Below, one piece after another: positions 36,072 to 44,238 of a stretch of DNA of 64,000 bases (within the stretch, counting starts at the first letter, position 1; every line of letters begins with the position of its first letter). This DNA is from Myxococcus landrumus (GTDB lineage Bacteria > Myxococcota > Myxococcia > Myxococcales > Myxococcaceae). The notes beneath the pieces were generated by a model. The model ran no database searches. It saw only the letters and a program-made list of their open reading frames with translations, and was not told the origin of the DNA. Both the position numbers and the translations under genes were made by a program. The stretch covers positions 4,414,001 through 4,478,000 of the forward strand of contig NZ_CP071091.1 of NCBI RefSeq assembly GCF_017301635.1, read 5' to 3'.

Positions 36072-36890
36072 ATGTTCGACTCGGGCGCCATTCCCTGGGG
36101 ATGCTGGGTGTGGATGGAGTTGCCGTGGCAATTCCCGGAGCGATTCCTCGGCTTCACCTACGTCGACCCAGACGTGGGGCTGTCCGCCAAGGGAGGCCCC
36201 GAGAGCTCGGCGGAGGTCATCGAGCAGCCCGCGTTCACCGTGCGGCTGCCGGGCGGCTTCCCCTTCCGGGTCCTCACGGCCGAGGAGGTCTCCACGCGGG
36301 GCCTGCCAGCGGCGCCCTCCTGGTTGGTTCATTACGGGCCCCAGCCCGACCCGGAGTCCCCCTGGCGCAAGGACCCGTGTCTCGCGGGGCTCTTTCATGA
36401 GCGGCACCCGAACGACTTGCAGGTGATGGTGCATGACGGCGAGCCTCGGCGGACCCAGCGCTCGCCCGAGATGTGCTGGGTTCGCGTCCTGCGCGCGGAG
36501 CAGGGCCCGGCGCGACGGGCGCTCCTGAACTCCGAGCAGGAGACACCCGCGCAGGTGGACTCGCCCGGCGACACGTGGGTCTACGTCGCCCGGCTGCTCA
36601 ACGTGCCTCATCAGCTCCGGGACATCCGCCAGGATGATGAGCTTCGCTTCATCTCGGGGACGGGCCTGGCCCACCCGCTCCATGTCACCGAGAAGTATCT
36701 CCAGGAGCGGGCGAACTGGCTCATCGCGCCGTGCGACAAGTGTGGCTGGAGCGAGGCCTTCGACGCGCCCAGCCGCATGGCGCGGCTGCGCTTTCCGGAG
36801 ATGCCGCCGGACTCGGAGGTGACGACGTTCAGCGCGTTCTGCCCGCTGTGTGGAGGAATCCAGCTCCTCACGCGCGAGGACGTCAACTAG
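36072..36890 (+). CDS. Hypothetical protein with C-terminal zinc-ribbon-like cysteines
   Basis: Protein of 272 residues from ATG 36072. No signal peptide is present. The C-terminal 60 residues hold CDKCGW and, about 45 residues later, CPLCGG: two CxxC pairs fitting a zinc ribbon. The N-terminal part is rich in Trp and Pro (GCWVWMELPWQFPERFLG). I do not recognise the family. It converges on the RidA gene with an 18-base gap. Confidence 0.6.
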   Translation: MFDSGAIPWGCWVWMELPWQFPERFLGFTYVDPDVGLSAKGGPESSAEVIEQPAFTVRLPGGFPFRVLTAEEVSTRGLPAAPSWLVHYGPQPDPESPWRKDPCLAGLFHERHPNDLQVMVHDGEPRRTQRSPEMCWVRVLRAEQGPARRALLNSEQETPAQVDSPGDTWVYVARLLNVPHQLRDIRQDDELRFISGTGLAHPLHVTEKYLQERANWLIAPCDKCGWSEAFDAPSRMARLRFPEMPPDSEVTTFSAFCPLCGGIQLLTREDVN

Positions 36891-36908
36891 CGACTCCGGA
36901 AGCGCGGC

Positions 36909-37313
36909 TCAGTCCACGACCGCGGTGGCCTCAACCTCGACGAGAACCCCTGGCTCGAAGAGCATGGAGACGCCTATCAACGAGGCCGGCGCGGGAACGA
37001 GCTGCACCTCCTCGGCGACGCGCTCGAGGCCGGCGAGGAACTCCGGAAACATCTCGCGCTTCCAGTCGACGACGTAGAACGTCAGCCGGACGACGTCCTT
37101 GAAGGTCGCCCCGGCGGCCGACAGGGCGATGGCGACATTGCGCCAGGCTTGCGCCACCTGTCCGGCGAGGTCTCCGTGTGCGACGAGCTGACCGTTCACG
37201 TCATAGGCCACCTGTCCGGCGACGTGCACCTGCCGGGTGCCGGTGGCAATCGCCACCTGACGGTAGACCTCGGTCTTCGGGAGTCCATCGGGGTTGAGCA
37301 GGACGACAGGCAT
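36909..37313 (-). CDS. RidA family protein
   Basis: Protein of 134 residues from ATG 37313 (CGGAG upstream). It has the YjgF/RidA order: ATGTRQVHVAGQVAYD, then QAWRNVAIALSAAGATFKDV and RLTFYVVDW, and ends PASLIGVSMLFEPGVLVEVEATAV. Where canonical deaminases have an Arg before xxxxV near the end (R-xxx-V), this one has Ser-Leu-Ile-Gly, so imine deaminase activity is uncertain. It is divergent from the LysR gene, which probably controls it. Confidence 0.88.
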   Translation of the reverse strand: MPVVLLNPDGLPKTEVYRQVAIATGTRQVHVAGQVAYDVNGQLVAHGDLAGQVAQAWRNVAIALSAAGATFKDVVRLTFYVVDWKREMFPEFLAGLERVAEEVQLVPAPASLIGVSMLFEPGVLVEVEATAVVD

Positions 37314-37416
37314 GTGGGCGCTCCGGTTGAAAGTGTCGGGTGGCTCGTATAGCGAGGCCATTGACGACGGGGCGTCCCCACTGCGCCGACGCGGGAGCGA
37401 CAATGAAAGGCCCTCC

Positions 37417-38322
37417 ATGAAGCGCGCCCACCTGGATGAGATGCTCGCGTTCATGGCCGTCGTGGAAGCGGGGAGCTTCGTGGGGGGTGGCCGGGCCATG
37501 GGCCTGACGCGCTCGGCGGCGGGCAAGGCGTTGGCGCGGCTGGAAGCGCGCCTCGGGGTGCGCCTGCTCCATCGCACGACGCGACAGGTGAGCCTCACCG
37601 ATGAGGGTCGCGTCTTCCATGAGCACTGCTTGCAAGTGCGCGCGGCGCTGGACGACGCGGAAGCCAGCGTCGGTCAGCGCCCGGGAACACCTCGAGGCGT
37701 CCTGCGGCTCACGGTGCCCGACGCCTTCGGGCGGCGGCTCATGCTGCCCTTGCTGGATGAGTACCTGCGGGCCTGGCCCGACGTGCAGGTGGAGGTGAGC
37801 TTCACGGACCGCGTCGTGGACCTCATCGAGGAGGGCTACGACCTGGCCGTGCGCATCAATGTCTCCAGTCCCGACGTGCGGCTGGTGTCCCGGCTCGTGG
37901 CAGAACACGAAGCGGTCGTCTGCGCCGCGCCCTCGTATCTCCGGGCACACGGAGCACCCGCCTCGCTGGAGGAGCTCGCGGAGCATGACTGCCTGCACTT
38001 CCGCAGCCGGACGCAACTGCAGCGCTGGCGCCTGCGCGAGAAGGGTGGTGCATGGGTGAATGCGGAGGGACGCAGCCGGCTTCGCCTCGACAGTGGCGAG
38101 GCGATTCGGAATGCCGCTGTCGCGGGATTGGGGCTCGCCTATCTCCCCCGCTTCCTGGTCGACGATGACCTGGCCAGCGGCCGGCTCAAGGCCCTGTTGC
38201 CCTCGTGTGACACCGACACCGTGCCCATCACGGCGCTCTACCCGAGCAAGCGCTTCCTCCCGGCGAAGGTGCGGCGCTTCATCGACCTCATGGCCGAGCG
38301 ATGGAGCACGAAGCCGCGCTGA
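37417..38322 (+). CDS. LysR-family transcriptional regulator
   Basis: Protein of 301 residues. Residues 1-65 are the LysR winged helix (LAFMAVVEAGSFVGGGRAMG, LARLEARLGVRLLHRTTR). The effector domain follows (DLIEEGYDLAVRINVSS, GLGLAYLPRFLVDDDL). In place of the usual A-A-R-x-L the first helix has GGGRAMGLTRSAAGKALARL. It is divergent from the RidA gene across about 100 bases, the arrangement expected for its target. Confidence 0.92.
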   Translation: MKRAHLDEMLAFMAVVEAGSFVGGGRAMGLTRSAAGKALARLEARLGVRLLHRTTRQVSLTDEGRVFHEHCLQVRAALDDAEASVGQRPGTPRGVLRLTVPDAFGRRLMLPLLDEYLRAWPDVQVEVSFTDRVVDLIEEGYDLAVRINVSSPDVRLVSRLVAEHEAVVCAAPSYLRAHGAPASLEELAEHDCLHFRSRTQLQRWRLREKGGAWVNAEGRSRLRLDSGEAIRNAAVAGLGLAYLPRFLVDDDLASGRLKALLPSCDTDTVPITALYPSKRFLPAKVRRFIDLMAERWSTKPR

Positions 38323-38422
38323 CAACGTGACTGTTTCACGACGGCCCTCTCGCGTGAGACCGCGTCACGTCCTCGAATCCTCTGTCGCAATGCATCCACC
38401 ACGAGGGGCCGCGGGTCGTGGT

Positions 38423-38440
38423 CATCGGCCCAGGCCGATG
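38423..38440. promoter_or_regulatory. Palindrome before the amidohydrolase gene
   Basis: CATCGGCC-CA-GGCCGATG: 8-base arms with a 2-base spacer, ending 14 bases before the ATG at 38455. Position between promoter and start suggests an operator; the tight spacer makes a terminator hairpin less likely. Confidence 0.4.
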
Positions 38441-38454
38441 TTAAGAGCGGCGCC

Positions 38455-39744
38455 ATGACGACACGGCAGGGAGGCTTCGTGAGGTGGAGTGTTCGGGCAC
38501 TCGTATGGGCCACGCTCTTCGCGAGTGGCGTGGGTTGCCGGACGCTCCCTGGGGCAACGACAGACATCGAAAAGGGCGAGCCAGACATCGCGCTCGTGGG
38601 AGGCACGATTCATCCGACTCCCGGCGCCGCGCCCATCGTCGATGGCGTGGTGCTCGTCTCGGGAGGCCGAATCCGCGCGGTGGGACCTCGGGACAGCGTG
38701 CACATCCCGGAGGGGACGCGGGTGGTGGATGTCTCGGGGCAGACGGTGCTGCCAGGGTTCTGGACCAGCCATGTCCATTTCACGGCGCCTGTCTGGGAAG
38801 AGGCCGCGACCCTGCCGGCGGCGAAGCTCGAGCGCCAGCTCCAGGACTTCCTCCTCCGGTATGGCTTTGTGCGCGCGTATGACCTGGGCTCCGCGCCGAG
38901 CGTCTTCGAGGCCATCCGTCGGCGCATCCAGCGTGGCGAGGTGCGAGGCCCGGTGCTCCTCGGCGCGGGCGGAGGACTTGTGCCGCTCGATGGTGCCCCG
39001 GTGTACCTGCCGCCGGGCACGCTGCCGGAGGCGTCCACTCCAGAGGTGACTCGGGCCGTTGTCCGGCGGGCGCTGGACGAGCACGGGAAGGATGCCATCA
39101 AGCTCTTCACCGTCTCCGTGACCCGGCAACGTCCCTTTCCGGTGATGTCCAGCGACAGCATCCGCGTGGCCACGGAGGAGGCGCACGCTCGGGGCAAGCC
39201 CGTGTTTGCCCATCCCACCAATGTGTCGGGTGTCACCGCGGCGGTCGAGGGTGGAGTGGATATCCTGGCGCACACGGTCTCCTCGGCCGAGGAGCTCCCG
39301 GAGGCCCTCCAACAGCGGATTGTCTCGAAGCACGTCGCGCTGATTCCCACGCTGTCGCTGTGGGAGCCGGAGTTCAAGCGGGCGGGAGCGCCCGAGGACG
39401 TCATCGCGCGCCAGGTGGCGGCCTCCCAGAAGCAGCTCGCGCGCCATGTGGCGCTGGGCGGGCGGGTCCTGTTCGGGACGGACGCGGGCTACGAGCCCGA
39501 CGTGAGTCCCCTTCGTGAGTATGTGTTGATGAAGGAGGCGGGGATGGACTTCCACCGCATCCTGGCCAGCCTGACCACGGAGCCCGCGGCGCAGTTCCAT
39601 CAGGAGGAGCGGTTTGGACGCCTCGCGCCGGGCCTGGACGGAGATGTCGTCGTCGTCCAGGGAGACCCCACGCAGGAGATTGAGGCGCTGGCGCGGGTGC
39701 GGCTGACCTTGCGCCAAGGGCGAATCGTGTTCCAGGCGGAGTGA
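38455..39744 (+). CDS. Amidohydrolase-family lipoprotein
   Basis: Protein of 429 residues with a lipoprotein signal ending ATLFASGVGC (Cys28). Metal-dependent hydrolase motifs are all present: HVH (His106, His108), the Lys in DAIKLFTVS, His in VFAHPTN, His in ILAHTVSS, and Asp in LFGTDAGYEPD. This matches the imidazolonepropionase/prolidase-like branch with a binuclear site, which cleaves C-N bonds of cyclic amides or peptides. Being lipid-anchored it probably works outside the inner membrane. The next gene overlaps its stop. Confidence 0.88.
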   Translation: MTTRQGGFVRWSVRALVWATLFASGVGCRTLPGATTDIEKGEPDIALVGGTIHPTPGAAPIVDGVVLVSGGRIRAVGPRDSVHIPEGTRVVDVSGQTVLPGFWTSHVHFTAPVWEEAATLPAAKLERQLQDFLLRYGFVRAYDLGSAPSVFEAIRRRIQRGEVRGPVLLGAGGGLVPLDGAPVYLPPGTLPEASTPEVTRAVVRRALDEHGKDAIKLFTVSVTRQRPFPVMSSDSIRVATEEAHARGKPVFAHPTNVSGVTAAVEGGVDILAHTVSSAEELPEALQQRIVSKHVALIPTLSLWEPEFKRAGAPEDVIARQVAASQKQLARHVALGGRVLFGTDAGYEPDVSPLREYVLMKEAGMDFHRILASLTTEPAAQFHQEERFGRLAPGLDGDVVVVQGDPTQEIEALARVRLTLRQGRIVFQAE

Positions 39745-40505
39745 GCATCGGAGCCATGACCGGGAAGACCCAGCCGTCCGACGTGGAGCGCCAGCTCGAG
39801 GGGCGCGCCGCCATCGTCGTGGCGGCACGGGACATCCACGCCGAGCTCGAACAGGTGCTCAAGGGCCGGGGGTGGCGGCTCGAGCTGGCGCGAAGCCCGG
39901 AGCTGATTCCCACCCTCGTGGGCAACACGGCGGCTGTGCGGGAAGCACTGGCGCGAGTCCATCGCCGCGCGGAGGTGGAGCACTGGCCCGCGAACACGCC
40001 CGTTCTCCAAACGGCGAGGGAGGTCGCGAAGCGACAGGCGCGGCTTCACGCCCTCGTGAGGAGGAGGCTGGAGACCCTGGGCACGTCCGCGGGAGAAGCG
40101 CCCCTCGAAGCCGCGCTGACTCGGCTGGAGGCCTTGGTACGCCAGCCCTCGAGCTGGGAGCTGGACCTTCGCGAGGTGCTCATCTTCGAAACCCAGGCAC
40201 AGTGGAGCCGCCCGTCGGCCTCGCCGGGAAGCACCAGCCCCAGGGCGTCCTGGTTCGGGCAAGGCGCTGGCTGGCGGAGCTGGGTGCCGGGAGCAGGGAG
40301 GGTGCGGCTCACGAGTGAGCGACTGCTCTGGCGCTCCGCGTTCAGCGACTCTCGGTGTGCCCGGTTGGAGGCCCTTCCCAACGACGGACTCCAGCTCAAC
40401 GCGACGACACGGGAGCTTCGCGCCCCCCCCGACTGGGGAGTGTTCGCCCGGCGCCAGGCGGATGCCGCGACCCTGGCCGCGCTCGTGGAATTGGTGCGCT
40501 GGTAA
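39741..40505 (+). CDS. Hypothetical protein with PH/GRAM-like C-terminus
   Basis: Protein of about 254 residues. GTG 39741 overlaps the amidohydrolase stop (GTGA); ATG 39756 is an equal candidate. The first 150 residues are helical and Arg/Ala/Glu-rich. The end (GRVRLTSERLLWRSAF ... VFARRQADAATLAALVEL) has the strand-turn pattern of a GRAM/PH-like domain. The next, frameshifted frame starts with a similar motif (VLTSEHLSFIPTG), suggesting a tandem relative. Function unknown. Confidence 0.6.
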   Translation: MSIGAMTGKTQPSDVERQLEGRAAIVVAARDIHAELEQVLKGRGWRLELARSPELIPTLVGNTAAVREALARVHRRAEVEHWPANTPVLQTAREVAKRQARLHALVRRRLETLGTSAGEAPLEAALTRLEALVRQPSSWELDLREVLIFETQAQWSRPSASPGSTSPRASWFGQGAGWRSWVPGAGRVRLTSERLLWRSAFSDSRCARLEALPNDGLQLNATTRELRAPPDWGVFARRQADAATLAALVELVRW

Positions 40506-40547
40506 CCTCTGCGCGACGCCTTCCGCGCCAGGACACGACTGGAATCA

Positions 40548-40947
40548 GTGGCCCTCTTCTCCGCGAAGCGCGGAGAGTCGCGTGGACACTGCGTCCTGAC
40601 CTCCGAGCATTTGTCTTTCATCCCCACGGGCCAAGGCCCCCAAGCACTTCGCGCCATCACCGACAGCACCACGCCACTCCCCGCATTCGACGCGAAACCG
40701 GATGGTGGACCTCCTGCGGTGGCTGCCCAAGGCGGACTTCGAATCCGCCCTGAACCGTGTCCTCGCGGCAGCCGCTGGCAAGCGATGGGCTCGCGCGGAG
40801 GTGCGGGTCATCGAGCCTCTGTTCATGACGTCGCCGCTCGTCGAGGAGGCCCTCCGCTTGGAGTGTGGCGGAGAGCTGCTGCTGGGCTTCCCGAAGGACT
40901 CCCAGGAGGTCATCGCGAACGGGCTCCTTCGCGCCCCACCCGCCTGA
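40548..40947 (+). pseudogene. Frameshifted gene related to the preceding one
   Basis: Two frames join into one plausible domain. From GTG 40548 the first frame reads GHCVLTSEHLSFIPTG and is coherent to about 40698; from there the neighbouring frame reads on as MVDLLRWLPKADFESALNRV and ends at TGA 40947, while the first frame turns into Gly/Arg-rich noise. A one-base shift around AAACCGGATGG would restore a protein of about 133 residues. This is either a real broken gene or a sequencing error. Confidence 0.5.
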
Positions 40948-40957
40948 ACGACGCCGT

Positions 40958-41374
40958 CTACGTCTTCGCCGAGTTGAACATCCAGCGGATGCCGTAGCGG
41001 TCCTGGAGCGAGCCGAAGAGCGCGCCCCAGGGCGCATCGATGAGAGGCTGCGTGACGGTTCCCCCCTTCGAGAGGGCCTCGAACGCCGCCCGCCCTTGCG
41101 CCGCGCTGTCGATGTCGAGCGCGACATGCGTGGAGCTTCCCGGCGTCGGCCTGTCCTCCGGAGAGCCGTCGCTCAGCATGAGCGTGGCGCCGCTGTCGAA
41201 CTGAAGCACGGCGTGCATCACCCGCTTCTTCAGCGCGTCGGGACAATTGGGCACCATGTCCCCGAAGCGCTGAAGGGCATGCACCTTCGCGCCGAGCGCA
41301 CTGCTGTAGAAGGCAATGGCCTCCTCGGCCTTGCCGCCAAAAACCAGGTAGGGGGTCGCGCTCTTGATCGCCAT
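40958..41374 (-). CDS. VOC-family protein (PhnB-like)
   Basis: Protein of 138 residues from ATG 41374 with an AGAGGA site. SATPYLVFGGKAEEAIAFYSSALGAKV is the PhnB/glyoxalase-like opening (cut: key part YLVFGGKAEEAIAFY), and the end has ALFGSLQDRYGIRWMFN. The family (DUF1338-unrelated, 3-demethylubiquinone-like) binds small ligands; conserved metal residues are not clear, so catalysis is uncertain. It converges on the frameshifted gene. Confidence 0.88.
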   Translation of the reverse strand: MAIKSATPYLVFGGKAEEAIAFYSSALGAKVHALQRFGDMVPNCPDALKKRVMHAVLQFDSGATLMLSDGSPEDRPTPGSSTHVALDIDSAAQGRAAFEALSKGGTVTQPLIDAPWGALFGSLQDRYGIRWMFNSAKT

Positions 41375-41587
41375 GGCAGGTCCTCTTTCGTTCAATGTGC
41401 TGGCCCGTCTATCGGAGCCTTTGCATTCATTGACGGCCCAGGACCGCGAAAATCATCGGTCGCCCCTCCAACAACCTCGCCACACAAGCGCCTACCTGGC
41501 GCCCCGCCAGGGCCAGCCCTGATGAGCGAAGCCAGTGAAGCAGGGCCGCGACATGCTGGCTGGCAACGAACTGGTATCCTCCGAAAG

Positions 41588-42232
41588 ATGGGCAAACGCG
41601 AAAAGCCGCTCGGGAAGCTCAGCTCCATCAACGCCCTGCTGACGCTCGTTCTCCTGGACAGCGAGCAAATCCCCCATTGGGAGCCCCTGGATGAAGAGCC
41701 CGAGGGCGACGACATGGGCGGGCACCCACAGAAGGTCACCGAGCTCCTTGAGGACGAGGACTTCGTCTCCGCGGAACTCAAGGTCGGCAAAGGCAAGGCC
41801 CTCGTCCTCAACCTCGAGGGCATGACCGGCGAAGCTGAAATCCGGCGTCTCGAGGATGGAACTCTCGCGTTGCTCGAACCGCCCCGAGACTGGTGGGACG
41901 ATGAGGACAACTACGGAGAACGGAAGGACGAGGTTGCACAGCTCTTCGCGGACGCCCTCGGCAGCGCCCCGAAGGTCGGAAAAGAGAAACGTGCGGGAAG
42001 GATTCTCGTTCCGTCTGGAAAGCTGGTTGTCTTTGACTCGAACGAGAGCCTGGAGTCCGCCTCGAAAGCCGCCAAGAAGAGCACGCCTGAAAAGGTCGTG
42101 GGCTTCGGCGAAAACGATGGCGGTGTCGTGCTCGGACTGACGCCCGGGCCCTACGTCCTCTGGCGGCGTGTGATTGAGCCCCCATGGGCGGACGACCAAC
42201 CCCTCGTCGTCGCCTATCTGCGCCGAGCGTGA
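41588..42232 (+). CDS. Hypothetical protein
   Basis: Protein of 214 residues from ATG 41588; the frame stays open upstream but that part is antisense to the VOC gene. No signal peptide or membrane segment. It is acidic in the first half (LDEEPEGDDMG, RDWWDDEDNYGERKDE) and contains WWDDEDNYGE-like Trp/Asp clusters and the end GPYVLWRRVIEPPWADDQPL. The slightly lower GC than the neighbours fits a recently acquired gene. I do not recognise the family. Confidence 0.6.
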   Translation: MGKREKPLGKLSSINALLTLVLLDSEQIPHWEPLDEEPEGDDMGGHPQKVTELLEDEDFVSAELKVGKGKALVLNLEGMTGEAEIRRLEDGTLALLEPPRDWWDDEDNYGERKDEVAQLFADALGSAPKVGKEKRAGRILVPSGKLVVFDSNESLESASKAAKKSTPEKVVGFGENDGGVVLGLTPGPYVLWRRVIEPPWADDQPLVVAYLRRA

Positions 42233-42272
42233 ACCCGGGATGAAGCCGGTCATCCATTCCAACCCGCTACGA

Positions 42273-42303
42273 CAGGACGGCGAGCTGCTACCTCGCCGTC
42301 CTG
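42273..42303. terminator. Bidirectional hairpin between convergent genes
   Basis: CAGGACGGCGAG, loop CTGCTAC, CTCGCCGTCCTG: a perfect 12-base stem between two convergent genes, 41 bases from the first stop and 47 bases from the second. Confidence 0.7.
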
Positions 42304-42349
42304 CACGTCACAGCCAGGACTCTCTGGCTGCACTCATCAGGAACAGCCT

Positions 42350-44071
42350 CTAGTCCTTCGTGCAGACGACGTCGTCGACCTGCAGGTGGTCCCGGTCCGC
42401 CACGCTGCGGCTCGGATAGAAGAACAGCCGCCAGTCGCGCACGTTGCCCGTGAACTTGAAGAACACCGGCTGCCACTCGTTGCTGTCGACGACGAGGATG
42501 TCCGTCTGCTTGCTCCAGCCCGCGCTCGAGTAGATGCGGTGACGGATGTTGCCGTGGCCCCTCACCCGGTACGAGCAGGAGTAGTTGCCGCTCTCCACGT
42601 TGAACTTCACGGAGGAGAAGCGCTCGGCGACCTGGATGGGCACCACGAACTGCAGCGCCGTCGCGCCACCGTGCACCACGCTCGTGTAGGGCACCAGTCG
42701 CGACGCCTTGATCTCCGTCCCAGGGTCCGTGATGCCGTTGTCCATGCCGTACCAGGAGACCGGGATGTATCGGTCCCCCTGATACGGAATCGAGAACGTG
42801 TCCCAAATCTCGAAACCACCGTTGGGGATGATGTTCGACGGATGGCTGGCGGCGACGCAGCGGCGGGTCCCCGGGTCACAGGCCGGCAGCTCGCCACGGC
42901 AGTCGAGCGTCGTGAAGCACGCCCCCGGAGCCAGCTCGCACACGCCGCTCGTGGGGTTGCAGGTCGTCGCCGGGTTGCTGCACGTGACCCCCGCGCACGG
43001 GTTGCCCTCGACACACTGGTGCTCGGAGAAGTTGCACAACGGCGTCTGCGGAGTCCCCGCGCAGTCCGCGTGACGGGTGCAGCGGCTCTCGGCGACCACG
43101 CACCGGTTCTCCGCGTCACACGTCTGCCACTCGCTGCAATCCGTGGCGCTGTTGCAGCGACCGGAGAGCGGCTCGCACGTCGCGGTGGCATTCACGCACC
43201 GCTCCCAGGACTCACAGCTGACCTGGTCACACGGCTCGGGGGTGCGCGTGCAGCGCACGTCGTCGATGAGCACATGCCCACCGAGGGTGTTCCGGACGCT
43301 GAAGATGAGCTCGAACGTGTCGAAGATATCGGTCGCGACGTTGAACTGGTACGTCACCGCCTTCCACGCGTCGGGGTTGACTGTCGTGTACGACGAATAG
43401 GACGAGTAGTCGGTGCCGTAGAAGGCGTTGCGAACCTCACCCTCGCCTCGCGCCTGGTAGGTGCAGGTATAGCGGCCCGAGGGCATCGTCATCGCCTCGG
43501 TGCTGAAGCGCTTGTGCGTCGCCGACGGATTGACCAGCCGGACCGCGTTCACGCCCTCGAACGCCTGCGCCGTCACCTTCTGCACGTCCACATTGGCGAT
43601 GTTCGACGTGCTCCCGAACCACCGCGTCGGAAGCGCGCCCGGCCACTCCTCGAAGCCCCAGTTGCCGATGACGCTCACCGGAGCCCCGCCGCCATCGGGG
43701 TTCCCCGAACCACCATCCGGCGTCTCCGAGCCCGAGTCCGGCGTCTCCGAGCCCGAGTCTGGCGTCTCAGAGCCCGAGTCCGGCACCTCGCCACCCGAGT
43801 CCGGCGTCTCCGAGCCCGAGTCCGGCACCCCGCCACCCGAGTCCGGCGTCTCCGAGCCCGAGTCCGGCACCTCGCCACCCGAGTCGGGAGTCCCACCACC
43901 TGAATCCGGAGTCTCACCGCCCGCGTCCGGCCTGTCGGAGCCCGAGTCAGGTTGCTCGTTCCCCGCATCCCGCGGAGTCTGTCCAGCGTCGGGCGTCTCC
44001 GCCGGGTCTGAACCTCCGCATGCGACCAACAAGACCAGCAGCGAAGTCAGACACATCCGAAACAACTTCAA
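42350..44071 (-). CDS. Large surface lipoprotein: heptad linker, two carbohydrate-binding-like modules, Cys-rich middle
   Basis: Protein of 573 residues. Signal MKLFRMCLTSLLVLLVAC gives lipid Cys18. Residues 38-128 are thirteen Pro-Asp-Ser-Gly-type heptads, an extended linker. Two related beta-sandwich modules follow at about residues 135-275 (NWGFEEWPGALPTRWFG ... VLIDDVRCT) and 430-573 (NGGFEIWDTFSIPYQGDRY ... LQVDDVVCT), resembling CBM4/9-type domains. Between them lie about 150 residues with Cys pairs (RCNSATDCSEWQTC and similar), typical of myxobacterial surface proteins. It probably binds polysaccharide outside the cell. Confidence 0.82.
   Translation of the reverse strand: MKLFRMCLTSLLVLLVACGGSDPAETPDAGQTPRDAGNEQPDSGSDRPDAGGETPDSGGGTPDSGGEVPDSGSETPDSGGGVPDSGSETPDSGGEVPDSGSETPDSGSETPDSGSETPDGGSGNPDGGGAPVSVIGNWGFEEWPGALPTRWFGSTSNIANVDVQKVTAQAFEGVNAVRLVNPSATHKRFSTEAMTMPSGRYTCTYQARGEGEVRNAFYGTDYSSYSSYTTVNPDAWKAVTYQFNVATDIFDTFELIFSVRNTLGGHVLIDDVRCTRTPEPCDQVSCESWERCVNATATCEPLSGRCNSATDCSEWQTCDAENRCVVAESRCTRHADCAGTPQTPLCNFSEHQCVEGNPCAGVTCSNPATTCNPTSGVCELAPGACFTTLDCRGELPACDPGTRRCVAASHPSNIIPNGGFEIWDTFSIPYQGDRYIPVSWYGMDNGITDPGTEIKASRLVPYTSVVHGGATALQFVVPIQVAERFSSVKFNVESGNYSCSYRVRGHGNIRHRIYSSAGWSKQTDILVVDSNEWQPVFFKFTGNVRDWRLFFYPSRSVADRDHLQVDDVVCTKD
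43688..43960 (-). repeat. Tandem 21-base repeat coding for a heptad linker
   Basis: Thirteen copies of a 7-residue unit of the type ETPDSGS or EVPDSGG lie in the lipoprotein. Adjacent units are nearly identical in DNA, so copy number may vary between strains by slippage. Confidence 0.85.
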
Positions 44072-44207
44072 GGCATGCCTCCGGTTTTCAGTAATTTTCT
44101 TCTCGTATCACATTTCTCCTCAAACGAAGCCCGGGACAGGCAGGACCCACCCCGAGTCTCAGCCAGAGGCTCGGGCAAACTTTTCGTCACAATCTGTATT
44201 GGAATCA

Positions 44208-44228
44208 GACCCCGAGAGGCTCGGGGTC
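44208..44228 (-). terminator. Hairpin after the sigma factor gene
   Basis: GACCCCGAG, loop AGG, CTCGGGGTC: a 9-base stem beginning 11 bases past the sigma factor stop on the minus strand. Confidence 0.55.
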
Positions 44229-44238
44229 CGAGCCACGC

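Noticed and set aside
37201-38325. Long minus-strand frame opposite the LysR gene
   Set aside because: No domain sense; the plus-strand LysR reading has a complete helix-turn-helix and effector domain.
43688-43960. CRISPR-like array
   Set aside because: The 21-base units are contiguous without spacers and stay in frame inside a lipoprotein gene.
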